Assembly: GCF_964048965.1 (NCBI RefSeq)
Contig: NZ_OZ040189.1
Location: 3,290,501 to 3,354,500, forward strand
Direction of reading: 5' to 3'
DNA length: 64,000 bases
Source of the DNA: Tenacibaculum sp. 190130A14a
GTDB taxonomy: Bacteria; Bacteroidota; Bacteroidia; Flavobacteriales; Flavobacteriaceae
Shown: positions 1-8,269 of the stretch, one piece after another
How positions within the stretch are numbered: position 1 is the stretch's first letter
Layout of the letters: each line of letters starts with the position of its first letter
The notes under the pieces: model-generated
What the model was told of the DNA's origin: nothing
Seen by the model: only the letters and a program-made list of their open reading frames with translations
Databases searched by the model: none
Translations under genes and position numbers: made by a program

Positions 1-2606
1 TATCTAAATATGTTAATGAAGCTGTTGAAGTACTAAAAGCAGCAGAGTTTGATTTAATTATTTTAGAAACTTCAGGTATTGGACAATCAGATACTGAAAT
101 TATAGAACACTCTGACACTTCTTTATACGTAATGACTCCAGAATTTGGTGCTGCTACGCAATTAGAAAAAATTGACATGCTAGATTTTGCTGATTTAGTA
201 GCTATTAACAAATTCGATAAGCGTGGTGCTTTAGATGCTTTGCGTGATGTAAAGAAACAATACATGCGTAACAACAACTTATGGGATGTTCATATGGATG
301 ACATGCCTGTATTTGGAACTATTGCTTCTCAATTCAACGATCCAGGTATGAACTCGCTTTATAAAGCTATCATGGATAAGCTGGTTGAAAAAACCGGAGC
401 AGATTTACAGTCTACTTTTGAAATCACAAAAGAAATGTCTGAAAAAATATTTGTAATTCCTCCGGCAAGAACACGTTATTTATCTGAAATTTCAGAGAAC
501 AATAGAGCTTATGATAAAAAGGTAGATGCTCAAGAAAAAGTAGCTCAAAAGTTATATGGAATTTATAAAACTATTGAAAGCGTTTCTGAATCTACTATTA
601 GTCTAGATAAATCAGGAATAGAACAAAATTCTATTCACTCAACTGAAGAGAATTCAGACTTTTTAAAATTATTAGTAGCCGAGTTTGATCGAGTAAAAAT
701 GGATTTAGATCCTTATAACTGGGAGGTTATTTTAAACTGGGACACAAAAGTTAAAAAATATAAAGATCCTATTTACACGTTTAAAGTACGTGATAAAGAA
801 ATCAAAATTGAGACACACACCAAGTCACTTTCTCATTCTGATATACCAAAAGTAGCCTTACCTAAATATAAAGCTTGGGGAGACCTATTACGTTGGAACT
901 TACAAGAAAATGTTCCCGGTGAATTTCCATATGCATCAGGACTGTATCCATTCAAGCGTACTGGAGAAGACCCTACAAGAATGTTTGCAGGAGAAGGAGG
1001 ACCTGAAAGAACTAACAGACGTTTCCATTACGTAAGTTTAGGAATGCCCGCAAAACGTTTATCGACAGCTTTTGACTCGGTAACTCTATATGGTAACGAC
1101 CCTGGACATAGACCTGATATTTATGGTAAAATTGGTAATGCTGGAGTTTCTATTTGCTGTTTAGACGATGCTAAAAAACTATATTCTGGTTTTGATTTAA
1201 GTCATGCCATGACATCCGTTTCTATGACTATTAATGGTCCAGCCCCAATGTTACTAGGTTTCTTTATGAATGCTGCTATTGATCAAAATTGTGAGAAATA
1301 CATTAAAGAACATGGTTTAGAGGCGAAAGTAGAAGCCAAATTAAAAGAGTTATATGATAATAAAGGTATTGATCGCCCGAAATATAATGGTGACTTACCA
1401 GAAGGTAATGATGGATTAGGTTTATTACTTTTAGGAGTCACTGGAGATCAAATTTTACCTGCAGATGTGTATGCTGAAATTAAAGCAAGTACACTTGCAC
1501 AAGTTCGTGGAACTGTTCAAGCAGACATCTTAAAAGAGGATCAAGCTCAAAACACTTGTATTTTCTCTACAGAATTTGCTTTGCGTTTAATGGGAGATGT
1601 ACAGGAATACTTTATTGAGAAAAACGTAAGAAACTTCTACTCTGTTTCTATTTCTGGATACCATATTGCAGAAGCTGGTGCCAACCCAATAACTCAATTA
1701 GCGTTAACATTAGCTAACGGATTTACCTATGTAGAGTATTATTTATCAAGAGGAATGGATATAAATAAGTTTGGTCCAAACTTATCATTCTTCTTTTCAA
1801 ATGGTATCGATCCAGAATATGCAGTTATAGGTCGCGTTGCTCGTAAAATTTGGGCAAAGGCATTGAAATATAAGTACAATGCAAACCCAAGAGCACAAAT
1901 GTTAAAATATCATATTCAAACTTCTGGACGTTCGTTACACGCACAGGAAATTGACTTTAACGATATTCGTACAACATTACAAGCTTTGTATGCTATTTAC
2001 GATAACTGTAATTCATTACATACAAATGCTTATGATGAAGCCATTACTACTCCTACAGAGGAAAGTGTAAGAAGAGCCATGGCAATACAGTTGATTATTA
2101 ATAAAGAATTAGGATTAGCGAAAAACGAAAATCCAATACAAGGTTCATTCATTATTGAAGAATTAACCGATTTAGTTGAAGAAGCAGTGTTAACAGAGTT
2201 TGATAGAATCACAGAACGTGGTGGAGTTTTAGGAGCAATGGAAACGATGTACCAACGTTCTAAAATTCAAGAAGAAAGTTTATACTATGAAACTTTAAAG
2301 CATACAGGTGAATTCCCTATTATTGGAGTTAATACTTTCTTAAGTTCTAAAGGATCTCCAACAGTAACTCCACAAGAAGTAATTAGAGCAACTGAGGAAG
2401 AGAAACAATTCCAAATAAAAACTAAAGAAAACTTAAACGAAGCTAATGAAGCGAAAGTTGCTGAAGAGTTAGCTAAAATTCAGAAAGCCGCTATTCAAAA
2501 TGAAAACATTTTTGAAAATCTGATGGAAGCTTCTAAAGTATGTTCTTTAGGTCAAATTACTGCTGCTTTGTTTGAAGTTGGTGGTCAATACAGACGAAAT
2601 ATGTAA
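1..2606 (+). CDS. icmF: Fused isobutyryl-CoA-type mutase IcmF (5' truncated by window edge)
   Basis: This is a cobalamin-dependent acyl-CoA mutase fused to its own G-protein chaperone. The reading frame is open from base 3, so the N-terminal B12-binding domain and the P-loop lie outside the window. Visible are the end of the MeaB-like GTPase (ETSGIGQSD near base 70, NKFDKRG near 207) and the whole mutase domain. Two substrate-pocket positions read as Phe (RMFAGEG, codon 984-986) and Gln (QAQNTCIF, codon 1548-1550), where methylmalonyl-CoA mutases carry Tyr (RQYAGF) and Arg (VRNTYI). This matches the IcmF family, which interconverts isobutyryl- and n-butyryl-CoA. The B12-contacting SGYH motif follows near 1655. 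Family assignment is firm; the exact substrate is inferred from those two residues. Confidence 0.93.
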   Translation, partial: SKYVNEAVEVLKAAEFDLIILETSGIGQSDTEIIEHSDTSLYVMTPEFGAATQLEKIDMLDFADLVAINKFDKRGALDALRDVKKQYMRNNNLWDVHMDDMPVFGTIASQFNDPGMNSLYKAIMDKLVEKTGADLQSTFEITKEMSEKIFVIPPARTRYLSEISENNRAYDKKVDAQEKVAQKLYGIYKTIESVSESTISLDKSGIEQNSIHSTEENSDFLKLLVAEFDRVKMDLDPYNWEVILNWDTKVKKYKDPIYTFKVRDKEIKIETHTKSLSHSDIPKVALPKYKAWGDLLRWNLQENVPGEFPYASGLYPFKRTGEDPTRMFAGEGGPERTNRRFHYVSLGMPAKRLSTAFDSVTLYGNDPGHRPDIYGKIGNAGVSICCLDDAKKLYSGFDLSHAMTSVSMTINGPAPMLLGFFMNAAIDQNCEKYIKEHGLEAKVEAKLKELYDNKGIDRPKYNGDLPEGNDGLGLLLLGVTGDQILPADVYAEIKASTLAQVRGTVQADILKEDQAQNTCIFSTEFALRLMGDVQEYFIEKNVRNFYSVSISGYHIAEAGANPITQLALTLANGFTYVEYYLSRGMDINKFGPNLSFFFSNGIDPEYAVIGRVARKIWAKALKYKYNANPRAQMLKYHIQTSGRSLHAQEIDFNDIRTTLQALYAIYDNCNSLHTNAYDEAITTPTEESVRRAMAIQLIINKELGLAKNENPIQGSFIIEELTDLVEEAVLTEFDRITERGGVLGAMETMYQRSKIQEESLYYETLKHTGEFPIIGVNTFLSSKGSPTVTPQEVIRATEEEKQFQIKTKENLNEANEAKVAEELAKIQKAAIQNENIFENLMEASKVCSLGQITAALFEVGGQYRRNM

Positions 2607-2637
2607 AAAGCATCGAGCTTTTTAATAACTATTTACA

Positions 2638-2667
2638 AACCCTCACTATTTTGTGAGGGTTTTTTAT
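2638..2667 (+). terminator. Rho-independent terminator after icmF
   Basis: An 8-bp perfect stem ACCCTCAC/GTGAGGGT with loop TATTTT is followed directly by six T. It sits 32 bases after the icmF stop and isolates icmF from the Lgt-like gene. Confidence 0.88.
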
Positions 2668-2679
2668 TAAAATTGAGCT

Positions 2680-3387
2680 ATGAATTTGCACCTTATATTT
2701 GAATATTTAGCATTTTTTATTGCATACAGATATTACGTTTATCTAAAGAAAAAGAACTCAGATCATATTTCATCAAATAATAGATTGTCTATTATTTTGG
2801 GAGCTGCCATTGGTGCTTTTCTAGGCTCACGACTCATCGGGCTGTTTGAAAACCCAGCTGATATGTTTGTTAAAAACATACTAGAGTTACTCAATACAAA
2901 AACTATTATGGGTGGACTTTTTGGAGGGCTCATTGGTGTAGAACTTTGTAAAAAAATCATTGGTGAATCTCAATCTTCAGGAGATTTATTTACTTTTCCT
3001 ATTATCTTGGGAATTATTATTGGGCGTATAGGCTGCTTTTTATCTGGAGTTAATGAATTTACCTACGGAAAAGAAACACACTTTTTTTTAGGAATGGATC
3101 TTGGTGATGGTTTAAACAGACATCCAATTGTACTTTATGAAATTCTATTTTTAATACTATTGCTATTGGTATTACATAAAATAAAAAATCAAAATTCTCT
3201 TACATCTGGAATGTTGTTCAAACTATTTATGGTTAGCTATTTTGGTTTTCGATTTCTTATCGAATTCTTAAAACCAAATGTATTTTTTATTTACGGATTG
3301 AGTACCATTCAAATTTTATGTTTAACTTGTTTGATATATTATAGAAAAGTCTTTACTAAAATAAATAGCATAAAAATTGCCAGTTAG
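2680..3387 (+). CDS. Divergent Lgt-family (diacylglyceryl transferase-like) membrane protein
   Basis: A polytopic inner-membrane protein of 235 residues related to prolipoprotein diacylglyceryl transferase. Seen: GRIGCFLSG at 115-123, HPIVLYE at 148-154 and FRFLIEF at 190-196, matching the family's GR, HPxxLYE and RFxxEF signatures. The segment around residue 80 reads MGGLFGGLIG and lacks the His found in the FHGG motif of canonical Lgt, so ordinary lipoprotein lipidation is doubtful; a canonical lgt should lie elsewhere. The gene overlaps the next gene, a Tes-like radical SAM enzyme, by 11 bases, implying translational coupling. I infer a role with that enzyme in modifying a lipid or lipid-linked substrate. 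Confidence 0.8.
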   Translation: MNLHLIFEYLAFFIAYRYYVYLKKKNSDHISSNNRLSIILGAAIGAFLGSRLIGLFENPADMFVKNILELLNTKTIMGGLFGGLIGVELCKKIIGESQSSGDLFTFPIILGIIIGRIGCFLSGVNEFTYGKETHFFLGMDLGDGLNRHPIVLYEILFLILLLLVLHKIKNQNSLTSGMLFKLFMVSYFGFRFLIEFLKPNVFFIYGLSTIQILCLTCLIYYRKVFTKINSIKIAS

Positions 3388-4765
3388 AAATTACACCTAT
3401 TACGATTATACCTTAAGCCTTTGTCCAGAATGCTTAAAACGTGTCGATGCCAAAATTGTTTTTGAAAATGAACATGTATACATGTTAAAACGTTGCCCAG
3501 AACACGGCAACTCCAAGGTTTTAATTGCTGATGATATTGAATATTATAAAAATATTAGAAACTACAACAAACCATCAGAAACTCCCTATACTTTTAACAC
3601 CAAAACAATGTATGGTTGCCCATATGATTGTGGACTATGTCCTGACCATGAGCAACATTCGTGTTTAACTATCATAGAGGTTACCGATCGATGTAATCTT
3701 TCCTGCCCAACATGTTACGCAGGTTCTTCTCCTTCTTATGGACGGCATAGAACTCTTGAAGAAATTAAAGAGATGCTAGATACTGTTGTTAAAAACGAAA
3801 AGGAACCTGATGTTGTTCAAATTAGTGGAGGTGAACCAACATTACATCCTCAGTTTTTTGAAATTCTCGATTACGCTAAATCCCTTCCTATTCGTCATTT
3901 AATGGTAAATACCAATGGGATTAAAATTGCAAAAGAAAAAGACTTCGTAAAACGTTTGAAAGAATACAGTCCAGATTTTGAAATTTATCTTCAATTTGAT
4001 TCTTTTAAAAATGAAGTACTACAATCACTTCGAGGAGCTGATTTAACCGAAATAAGAAAAAAAGCCATTGAAAACCTAAACGAGGTAAACCTTTCAACGA
4101 CATTGGTGGTTACCTTACAAAAAGGACTCAATGATGATGAAATAGGTAAAACCATTGAGTATGCATTACAACAACCGTCAGTAAGGGGTGTTACTTTTCA
4201 GCCCACACAAATTGCTGGAAGATTAGAGAATTTTGACCCAACTAAAGACCGAATTACTCTTACAGAAGTTCGTAGAAGAATACTTGAACAAACTTCGATT
4301 TTTGAACAAGAAGACTTACTTCCTGTTCCTTGTAATCCAGATGCTTTAGTAATGGGGTATGCTCTAAAATTAGACAATGAAGTTTTTCCTTTAACTCGTT
4401 ACATAAATCCAGATGATTTATTAAACAACAGTAAAAATACCATTGTGTACGAACAAGACGAACATTTACATGGTAAAATGATTGAACTGTTTAGCACTGG
4501 AAACTCGGTTGAATGTGCAGAAGAAAACTTAAAATCTATATTATGTTGTTTACCTAAAATAGACGCTCCAGAACTCGGTTATAACAATTTATTTAGAGTT
4601 ATTATCATGCAATTTATAGATGCTTACAATTTTGATGTCAGAGCTATTAAAAAATCATGTGTTCATATTGTTAATAAGGATAATAAAATAATTCCTTTTG
4701 AAACTATGAATTTACTTTACAGAGATGACAAACGACAACAACTAGAAACTTTAAGAAAATTATGA
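3377..4765 (+). CDS. Radical SAM protein of the Tes/MJ0619-like family
   Basis: A 462-residue radical SAM enzyme. The [4Fe-4S] motif is C106-N-L-S-C110-P-T-C113. Ahead of it is a Cys-rich N-terminus: CPEC at 16-19, CPEHG at 40-44 and GCPYDCGLC at 80-88, followed by C96. This arrangement is the hallmark of the archaeal MJ0619/tetraether lipid synthase (Tes) group, which couples lipid chains by radical chemistry, and of its uncharacterised bacterial relatives. The start is TTG at 3377: an in-frame TAA stands at 3371 and no ATG precedes the first Cys cluster, so translation probably depends on the overlapping Lgt-like gene. The substrate here is unknown; the Lgt-like partner points to a lipid. 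Confidence 0.85.
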   Translation: MPVRNYTYYDYTLSLCPECLKRVDAKIVFENEHVYMLKRCPEHGNSKVLIADDIEYYKNIRNYNKPSETPYTFNTKTMYGCPYDCGLCPDHEQHSCLTIIEVTDRCNLSCPTCYAGSSPSYGRHRTLEEIKEMLDTVVKNEKEPDVVQISGGEPTLHPQFFEILDYAKSLPIRHLMVNTNGIKIAKEKDFVKRLKEYSPDFEIYLQFDSFKNEVLQSLRGADLTEIRKKAIENLNEVNLSTTLVVTLQKGLNDDEIGKTIEYALQQPSVRGVTFQPTQIAGRLENFDPTKDRITLTEVRRRILEQTSIFEQEDLLPVPCNPDALVMGYALKLDNEVFPLTRYINPDDLLNNSKNTIVYEQDEHLHGKMIELFSTGNSVECAEENLKSILCCLPKIDAPELGYNNLFRVIIMQFIDAYNFDVRAIKKSCVHIVNKDNKIIPFETMNLLYRDDKRQQLETLRKL

Positions 4766-4956
4766 TGTTAGAAATTGATTTATCGGGTATATTCATTTTT
4801 TTATTCCTAATAATGCTTGGACCATCCTTACTTTTTGCAGGAATTGGACTCGCTTTAAAAAAGAAAAAACCTAAAAGCAGTAAAGTATTTTTTATTCTTG
4901 CCGTAGTCTATTTAATTATATCATTAGGCACTTGTGGTTCTATGATGTTAGGTTAA
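4762..4956 (+). CDS. Small two-TM membrane protein coupled to the radical SAM gene
   Basis: A 64-residue protein with two hydrophobic segments (about 9-30 and 42-60) separated by a strongly basic KKKKPKSSK loop. It starts inside the stop of the radical SAM gene (ATGA overlap at 4762-4765), so it is probably the third gene of that operon. A second ATG at 4765 could also be the start. I do not recognise the family; a membrane partner of the Lgt-like/radical SAM pair is an inference from position only. Confidence 0.65.
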   Translation: MMLEIDLSGIFIFLFLIMLGPSLLFAGIGLALKKKKPKSSKVFFILAVVYLIISLGTCGSMMLG

Positions 4957-5011
4957 AAAGCATATATATTACCCTTTACACAAGGTATGGAATGTTAAAA
5001 AACAACCGTTT

Positions 5012-5042
5012 TTGCATGGCATTGATTTTTTAGTTAAGTTTG
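5012..5042 (+). promoter_or_regulatory. Bacteroidota-type promoter of the TonB plug gene
   Basis: TTG at 5012-5014, a 20-base spacer, then TAAGTTTG at 5035-5042 match the Bacteroidota housekeeping promoter consensus TTG-N17..23-TAnnTTTG. The coding start follows 17 bases after the -7 element. Confidence 0.65.
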
Positions 5043-5058
5043 AGAAAACATTCAAGAT

Positions 5059-5682
5059 ATGAAGAAATTATACTTTATCCCGTTCACCATCATATTTGTT
5101 TTCTTGTCTACTACAATTTTTAGTCAAAATAAAACCGAGAAAAAAATCACTATTCAAGTTAGAGATTTTAATAATAAGCCTGTACCAGGTGCCATTATTC
5201 TTTTTGACAACGTTAGACAAAAAAGCTGGACAAATTCTAGTGGTGTATTAAAAATAAAAACAACAAACGCACCTGTTGAAATTAGTGCCTTCTCTCCCAA
5301 ATTAGGTATTAAGAAAATCAAGTATAATGGTCAGAAAAAAATAAAAATTACGATCCCAAAAGGAGACAAAAAATTACTGATTACAGATAACAAAGAAAAA
5401 AAGAGAGACCCTTCGCAGTTTTGGTCCATCTACGACTATTTAAGAGGTAATATTGCTGGCGTACATGTAACACCAACTAATGTAATTAGAGTTAGAGGAT
5501 ATGGAACGGTAAATGGAAGTATGGAACCGTTATTTATTTTAAACGGAACAAATATTGATCAAGAAACCTTTGGTAGAATTAGACCTAATTTAATCAAATC
5601 CGTACGAGTTCTCAAAGGTCCAGAAACAGCTATTTATGGTTCTCGAGGCGCTAATGGGGTTATTATTATCGAAACCTTGTAA
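5059..5682 (+). CDS. Stand-alone TonB-receptor plug domain protein, secreted
   Basis: A 207-residue exported protein. Residues 1-22 form a signal peptide ending near FSQ. About 30-105 is a CarboxypepD_reg-like beta-sandwich (VRDFNNKPVPGAIILFD). About 118-207 is a TonB receptor plug: VTPTNVIRVRGYGT, EPLFILNG, IKSVRVLKGPETAIYG and the terminal GANGVIIIET. These match the N-terminal region of SusC-type receptors, but the protein stops where the 22-strand barrel should begin, and downstream DNA in all frames codes no barrel. It is therefore a barrel-less plug, a recurrent architecture in flavobacteria, rather than a fresh truncation. The function is unknown; binding to TonB or periplasmic scaffolding are possibilities. 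Confidence 0.85.
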   Translation: MKKLYFIPFTIIFVFLSTTIFSQNKTEKKITIQVRDFNNKPVPGAIILFDNVRQKSWTNSSGVLKIKTTNAPVEISAFSPKLGIKKIKYNGQKKIKITIPKGDKKLLITDNKEKKRDPSQFWSIYDYLRGNIAGVHVTPTNVIRVRGYGTVNGSMEPLFILNGTNIDQETFGRIRPNLIKSVRVLKGPETAIYGSRGANGVIIIETL

Positions 5683-5692
5683 AAACATACTA

Positions 5693-5724
5693 AAAACTTA
5701 CATTGATCAATGTAAGTTTTTTTT
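5693..5724. terminator. Bidirectional terminator between convergent genes
   Basis: A perfect 24-base palindrome (5695-5718, centre TGATCA) followed by a T run on both strands. It serves the plug gene on the plus strand and the DUF2071 gene on the minus strand, whose stop codon (5707-5709) lies inside the stem. Confidence 0.85.
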
Positions 5725-6414
5725 ATTCTCTACACTTATCTCCGAACCTTCTAACAAAAACACTGAATTGGGTTTTTCTTTCTCTAGAAAAGAAAACTCC
5801 CTTCCATATGTCTTTTCAAAGTTTACATTTATTTCATAATTTAATACTGGGTAATACTTCCAGGTAGGGTGTCTCACTTCATACTCTGTAGTTTTATGCT
5901 TGTTTTTTGCATACCCCCAATAATGTTCAGCAATAAACTCAATTTCAGTATTTGGTTGTATTGGTAAAGTATTTTTCTCACTCTCAACAGTAATGGTATT
6001 CCATATATTTTTTGTTTTCCATTGATATGAAGTAATCATTTTTTTATCCTCAAGTAACCAATTATGCTTCATTGGAAGGGTTTGATAATTCTCTTTATAA
6101 ATGGTATTGGCTACAAAGGTAATGGCAGGTTTGGGGACAATTTCTTTGATAAACACCACCCCTCTTTTAAACTGCTCTCCTTCCTTTCTTTTCACATAAA
6201 ACCGAAGATTTACTTCTTCAAAGTTAACATGCCCCGGTATTTTTACTCCTAACAGTTTTGTGTTTAAAAACATAAAACCAACCACACTTACGAAACAAGC
6301 ATTGTTGTGGTAATCTAATTCAGTACCCTTAGGTAAATATGGAAATAAAATTTCGGGATTTACCTGATAGTTAATCATTATTAATTTTCTCCATTCTGCT
6401 TTTAAGAAACTCAT
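5707..6414 (-). CDS. DUF2071 (YqjF-like) family protein
   Basis: A soluble 235-residue protein with the DUF2071 pattern: an N-terminal W-R-K-L with YQVNPEILFPYLPKGTELD, a central block FEEVNLRFYVKR, and C-terminal EHYWGYAKNKHKTTEYEVRHPTW split across strands. The fold resembles the acetoacetate decarboxylase-like superfamily, but the enzymatic role is not established. It is convergent with the plug gene and shares a terminator with it; its own upstream region holds no clear promoter. There is no signal peptide, so the protein is cytoplasmic. Confidence 0.85.
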   Translation of the reverse strand: MSFLKAEWRKLIMINYQVNPEILFPYLPKGTELDYHNNACFVSVVGFMFLNTKLLGVKIPGHVNFEEVNLRFYVKRKEGEQFKRGVVFIKEIVPKPAITFVANTIYKENYQTLPMKHNWLLEDKKMITSYQWKTKNIWNTITVESEKNTLPIQPNTEIEFIAEHYWGYAKNKHKTTEYEVRHPTWKYYPVLNYEINVNFEKTYGREFSFLEKEKPNSVFLLEGSEISVENKKNLH

Positions 6415-6440
6415 ATTGTTCTGATTTTTTAATAATTCAC

Positions 6441-6471
6441 AAACCTCATAGGTAATATACTTATGAGGTTT
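6441..6471. other. Intergenic hairpin
   Basis: A perfect 10-bp stem AAACCTCATA/TATGAGGTTT with an 11-base loop between the DUF2071 start and the end of the three-gene membrane operon. The T-rich side is on the plus strand, where no gene ends nearby, so a terminator for the minus-strand operon is possible but not clear. Confidence 0.45.
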
Positions 6472-6505
6472 ACTTTTTCTTTTCCAATCTATTCAGCAAT
6501 CTTCC

Positions 6506-6883
6506 CTAACTACTTTTTCTTAATTTTAAGTTTTCTTCTTTACTCGCTTTTCTTCCTTTCAAGAAAAATACTATAAAAAATATCATAATTACTCCAAGAT
6601 AAATCGAAAATCCTCCAATCTTTGCACTTAAAGCTTCTACTAAATCTTTATAGTTTGACAAAGCATATATTTGAATAATCCTCAAAGCAAACCCTATATT
6701 CAATAAATAGAAGCCTATTTTGAATAATTTGTTTGTAGCAAAAGCTATTTCTTCCTTTTGGTGAAAGATATCTAACATAAATATCTTACTATTCTTAAAT
6801 AAATGTTGCGATACAAAAGTGGTTAATCCAATACTTATAGGTAAGTAAATTAGATACGCAATTAACTCTAAATTTCCATTCAT
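6506..6883 (-). CDS. Small polytopic membrane protein (paralogue of the neighbour at 6888-7229)
   Basis: 125 residues with four hydrophobic segments and a basic C-terminal tail (GRKASKEENLKLRKSS). The sequence aligns over its length with the adjacent upstream gene: YLIYLPIS versus YILYLVFS, YLLNIGFAL versus YCLNIGLAI, and LVEALSAKIG versus LVELASKFS. I see no named family. It is the last of three membrane genes downstream of a GbsR-type regulator, with a 4-base gap to its paralogue. Confidence 0.7.
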   Translation of the reverse strand: MNGNLELIAYLIYLPISIGLTTFVSQHLFKNSKIFMLDIFHQKEEIAFATNKLFKIGFYLLNIGFALRIIQIYALSNYKDLVEALSAKIGGFSIYLGVIMIFFIVFFLKGRKASKEENLKLRKSS

Positions 6884-6887
6884 AATA

Positions 6888-7229
6888 TTACTTTTTAAAA
6901 TGTTTGTGAATTAAATGAACTATATAAATATTACTAAAATGTAGTATTCCAATAATCAAAAATATGGTACTAAACTTTGAGGCAAGTTCAACTAGTACTT
7001 CTGGTAAACTGTAAAGTCTCTTGATTGAATGTAAACTCCATATTGCCAAACCAATATTTAGGCAATAATAGGCTACTAATAACGTATTGTTTAATGCATT
7101 TCCAATAGATAAATCATTCGGAAAATAATTTCGGATATATACTTTTCCATTTTGAAAACAAAAGTTTCCTACATATAAAATAACTGTAACAGAAAAGACT
7201 AAATACAATATATAAGTAACTTGAATCAT
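6888..7229 (-). CDS. Small polytopic membrane protein (tandem paralogue)
   Basis: 113 residues with four predicted TM segments, homologous to the next gene downstream (shared LNIGxAxxxxxIxxLxS and LVExxSKxS patterns). Its start overlaps the stop of the preceding gene by 4 bases (7226-7229), so the two are translationally coupled. Function unknown. The tandem duplication within a GbsR-led operon suggests that two related subunits or isoforms are co-produced. Confidence 0.7.
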   Translation of the reverse strand: MIQVTYILYLVFSVTVILYVGNFCFQNGKVYIRNYFPNDLSIGNALNNTLLVAYYCLNIGLAIWSLHSIKRLYSLPEVLVELASKFSTIFLIIGILHFSNIYIVHLIHKHFKK

Positions 7230-7603
7230 AGGACTAAGGTTATTTTATGTAATAGGTATGTAAAAAATACAGATAATAATATTGGGGGAGGAACTAAGAA
7301 AATTAAAACAACCTTATCTAATCCTCTAAAAAACTCTGCCAACACAAACCACATTACAAAATATAGAATTACAAGTGATAAATAAGTCATCAAATATTTT
7401 CTACAATCTTGTTCAAGTCGTCTCCAAATGATTAAAGTTAACACAGCAATTGTCAATTGAAAAACCCCAAGAAAAAATGCCACATATAGGGACAAAGCAT
7501 TTGCATCATCAATCTGCATTACTCCTCCTAAAAATAATAACATCAAAAAGAGAAAGGTAAAAACGTAATTGACATAATTTATAATCATATATGATGTTTT
7601 CAT
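7226..7603 (-). CDS. Four-TM membrane protein, first structural gene of the GbsR operon
   Basis: 125 residues with hydrophobic segments near 8-28, 38-60, 72-92 and 100-120; an RRLEQDCRK cytoplasmic loop lies between the second and third. No recognised family. It lies 38 bases downstream of the GbsR-type regulator and overlaps the following gene by 4 bases. It is probably co-transcribed with the regulator. Confidence 0.7.
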   Translation of the reverse strand: MKTSYMIINYVNYVFTFLFLMLLFLGGVMQIDDANALSLYVAFFLGVFQLTIAVLTLIIWRRLEQDCRKYLMTYLSLVILYFVMWFVLAEFFRGLDKVVLIFLVPPPILLSVFFTYLLHKITLVL

Positions 7604-7641
7604 ATTTTCAGAAATTTTTGAAAGTTTATATTTAAATTTTT

Positions 7642-8148
7642 TTACTTTTTAATCATTTTGGTAAAATTAGATAACAACCAATGCTCATCAGCCTTAATTG
7701 CCTTATCTAAAATACCATTGACCGTATTGGTTACCGAAGACAAATCTCCCATCAACTTTTTAAACTGTTCCACTTCCTCTCCTTCTCCCGTTACGTTTTC
7801 TTGAAGCTCATCCAAAACCTTTAATACAGGTTCTACTTCCCTTTTCTTACGCTCTTTGGTAACTTGTTTAAACAACTCCCAAATATCCTTGTCGGCAACA
7901 AAAAACTCTTTACGTTCCCCGGCAACAAACTCTTTACGTACAATTCCCCAATCTATCAACGCACGCACATTCATATTTACATTTCCTCTAGAAATTTTTA
8001 AGGCTTCCATAATTTCATCGGCAGACAGTGCTTTGGTTGAAACTAATAATAGCGCATGCACTTGAGCCATCGTTTTATTAATTCCCCAACTAGTAGCTAA
8101 ACTACCCCAGGTATGAATGTATTTTATTTTTGCGTCTTCTAATTGCAT
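7642..8148 (-). CDS. GbsR/MarR-type winged-helix transcriptional regulator
   Basis: A 168-residue cytoplasmic regulator of the GbsR family. Seen: the family N-terminus (IKYIHTWGSLATSWGINKTMAQVHALLL), a winged helix at about 40-90 (ADEIMEALKISRGNVNMNVRALIDWGIVRK), an acidic linker and a C-terminal helix. GbsR proteins in Bacillus control osmoprotectant genes; the Bacteroidota members are mostly unstudied. It heads an operon with three small membrane proteins. An 18-bp perfect palindrome overlaps its own predicted promoter, which suggests autoregulation. The predicted transcription start nearly coincides with the ATG, so the mRNA may be leaderless. Confidence 0.9.
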   Translation of the reverse strand: MQLEDAKIKYIHTWGSLATSWGINKTMAQVHALLLVSTKALSADEIMEALKISRGNVNMNVRALIDWGIVRKEFVAGERKEFFVADKDIWELFKQVTKERKKREVEPVLKVLDELQENVTGEGEEVEQFKKLMGDLSSVTNTVNGILDKAIKADEHWLLSNFTKMIKK

Positions 8149-8152
8149 GGTT

Positions 8153-8182
8153 CAAATATACAATTATTTTTAAAACTTTCAA
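8153..8182 (-). promoter_or_regulatory. Promoter of the GbsR operon
   Basis: On the minus strand TTG (8182-8180), a 19-base spacer, then TATATTTG (8160-8153) fit the Bacteroidota promoter consensus. The ATG begins 4 bases after the -7 element, predicting a leaderless or near-leaderless transcript. Confidence 0.7.
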
Positions 8183-8194
8183 TAATTATTGAAA
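8177..8194. promoter_or_regulatory. 18-bp palindrome, candidate GbsR operator
   Basis: A perfect palindrome TTTCAATAATTATTGAAA overlaps the -33 TTG of the gbsR-type promoter in the divergent region between the regulator and the sigma-factor gene. Its position would allow repression of the regulator operon and possibly an effect on the divergent sigma gene. Confidence 0.6.
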
Positions 8195-8269
8195 ATAAAA
8201 TATTTTAAAATTATTCCCATATCTTGTAATAATTTTAATTCTAAGATTACTTATCAAGAAAACACAATT

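Noticed and set aside
3377..4765. Annotation of the radical SAM protein as a pterin methyltransferase
   Set aside because: That name is inherited from older labels of the MJ0619 group; the Cys pattern and Lgt-like partner fit a lipid-linked role better.
5636..5839. 67-codon frame running from the plug gene through the terminator
   Set aside because: Overlaps the plug gene in another frame, the palindromic terminator and the DUF2071 gene.
8189..8269. 27-codon N-terminal extension of the sigma factor from TTG 8189
   Set aside because: Lies in the palindrome beside the divergent promoter and has no match to the family N-terminus; TTG 8270 gives the normal length.
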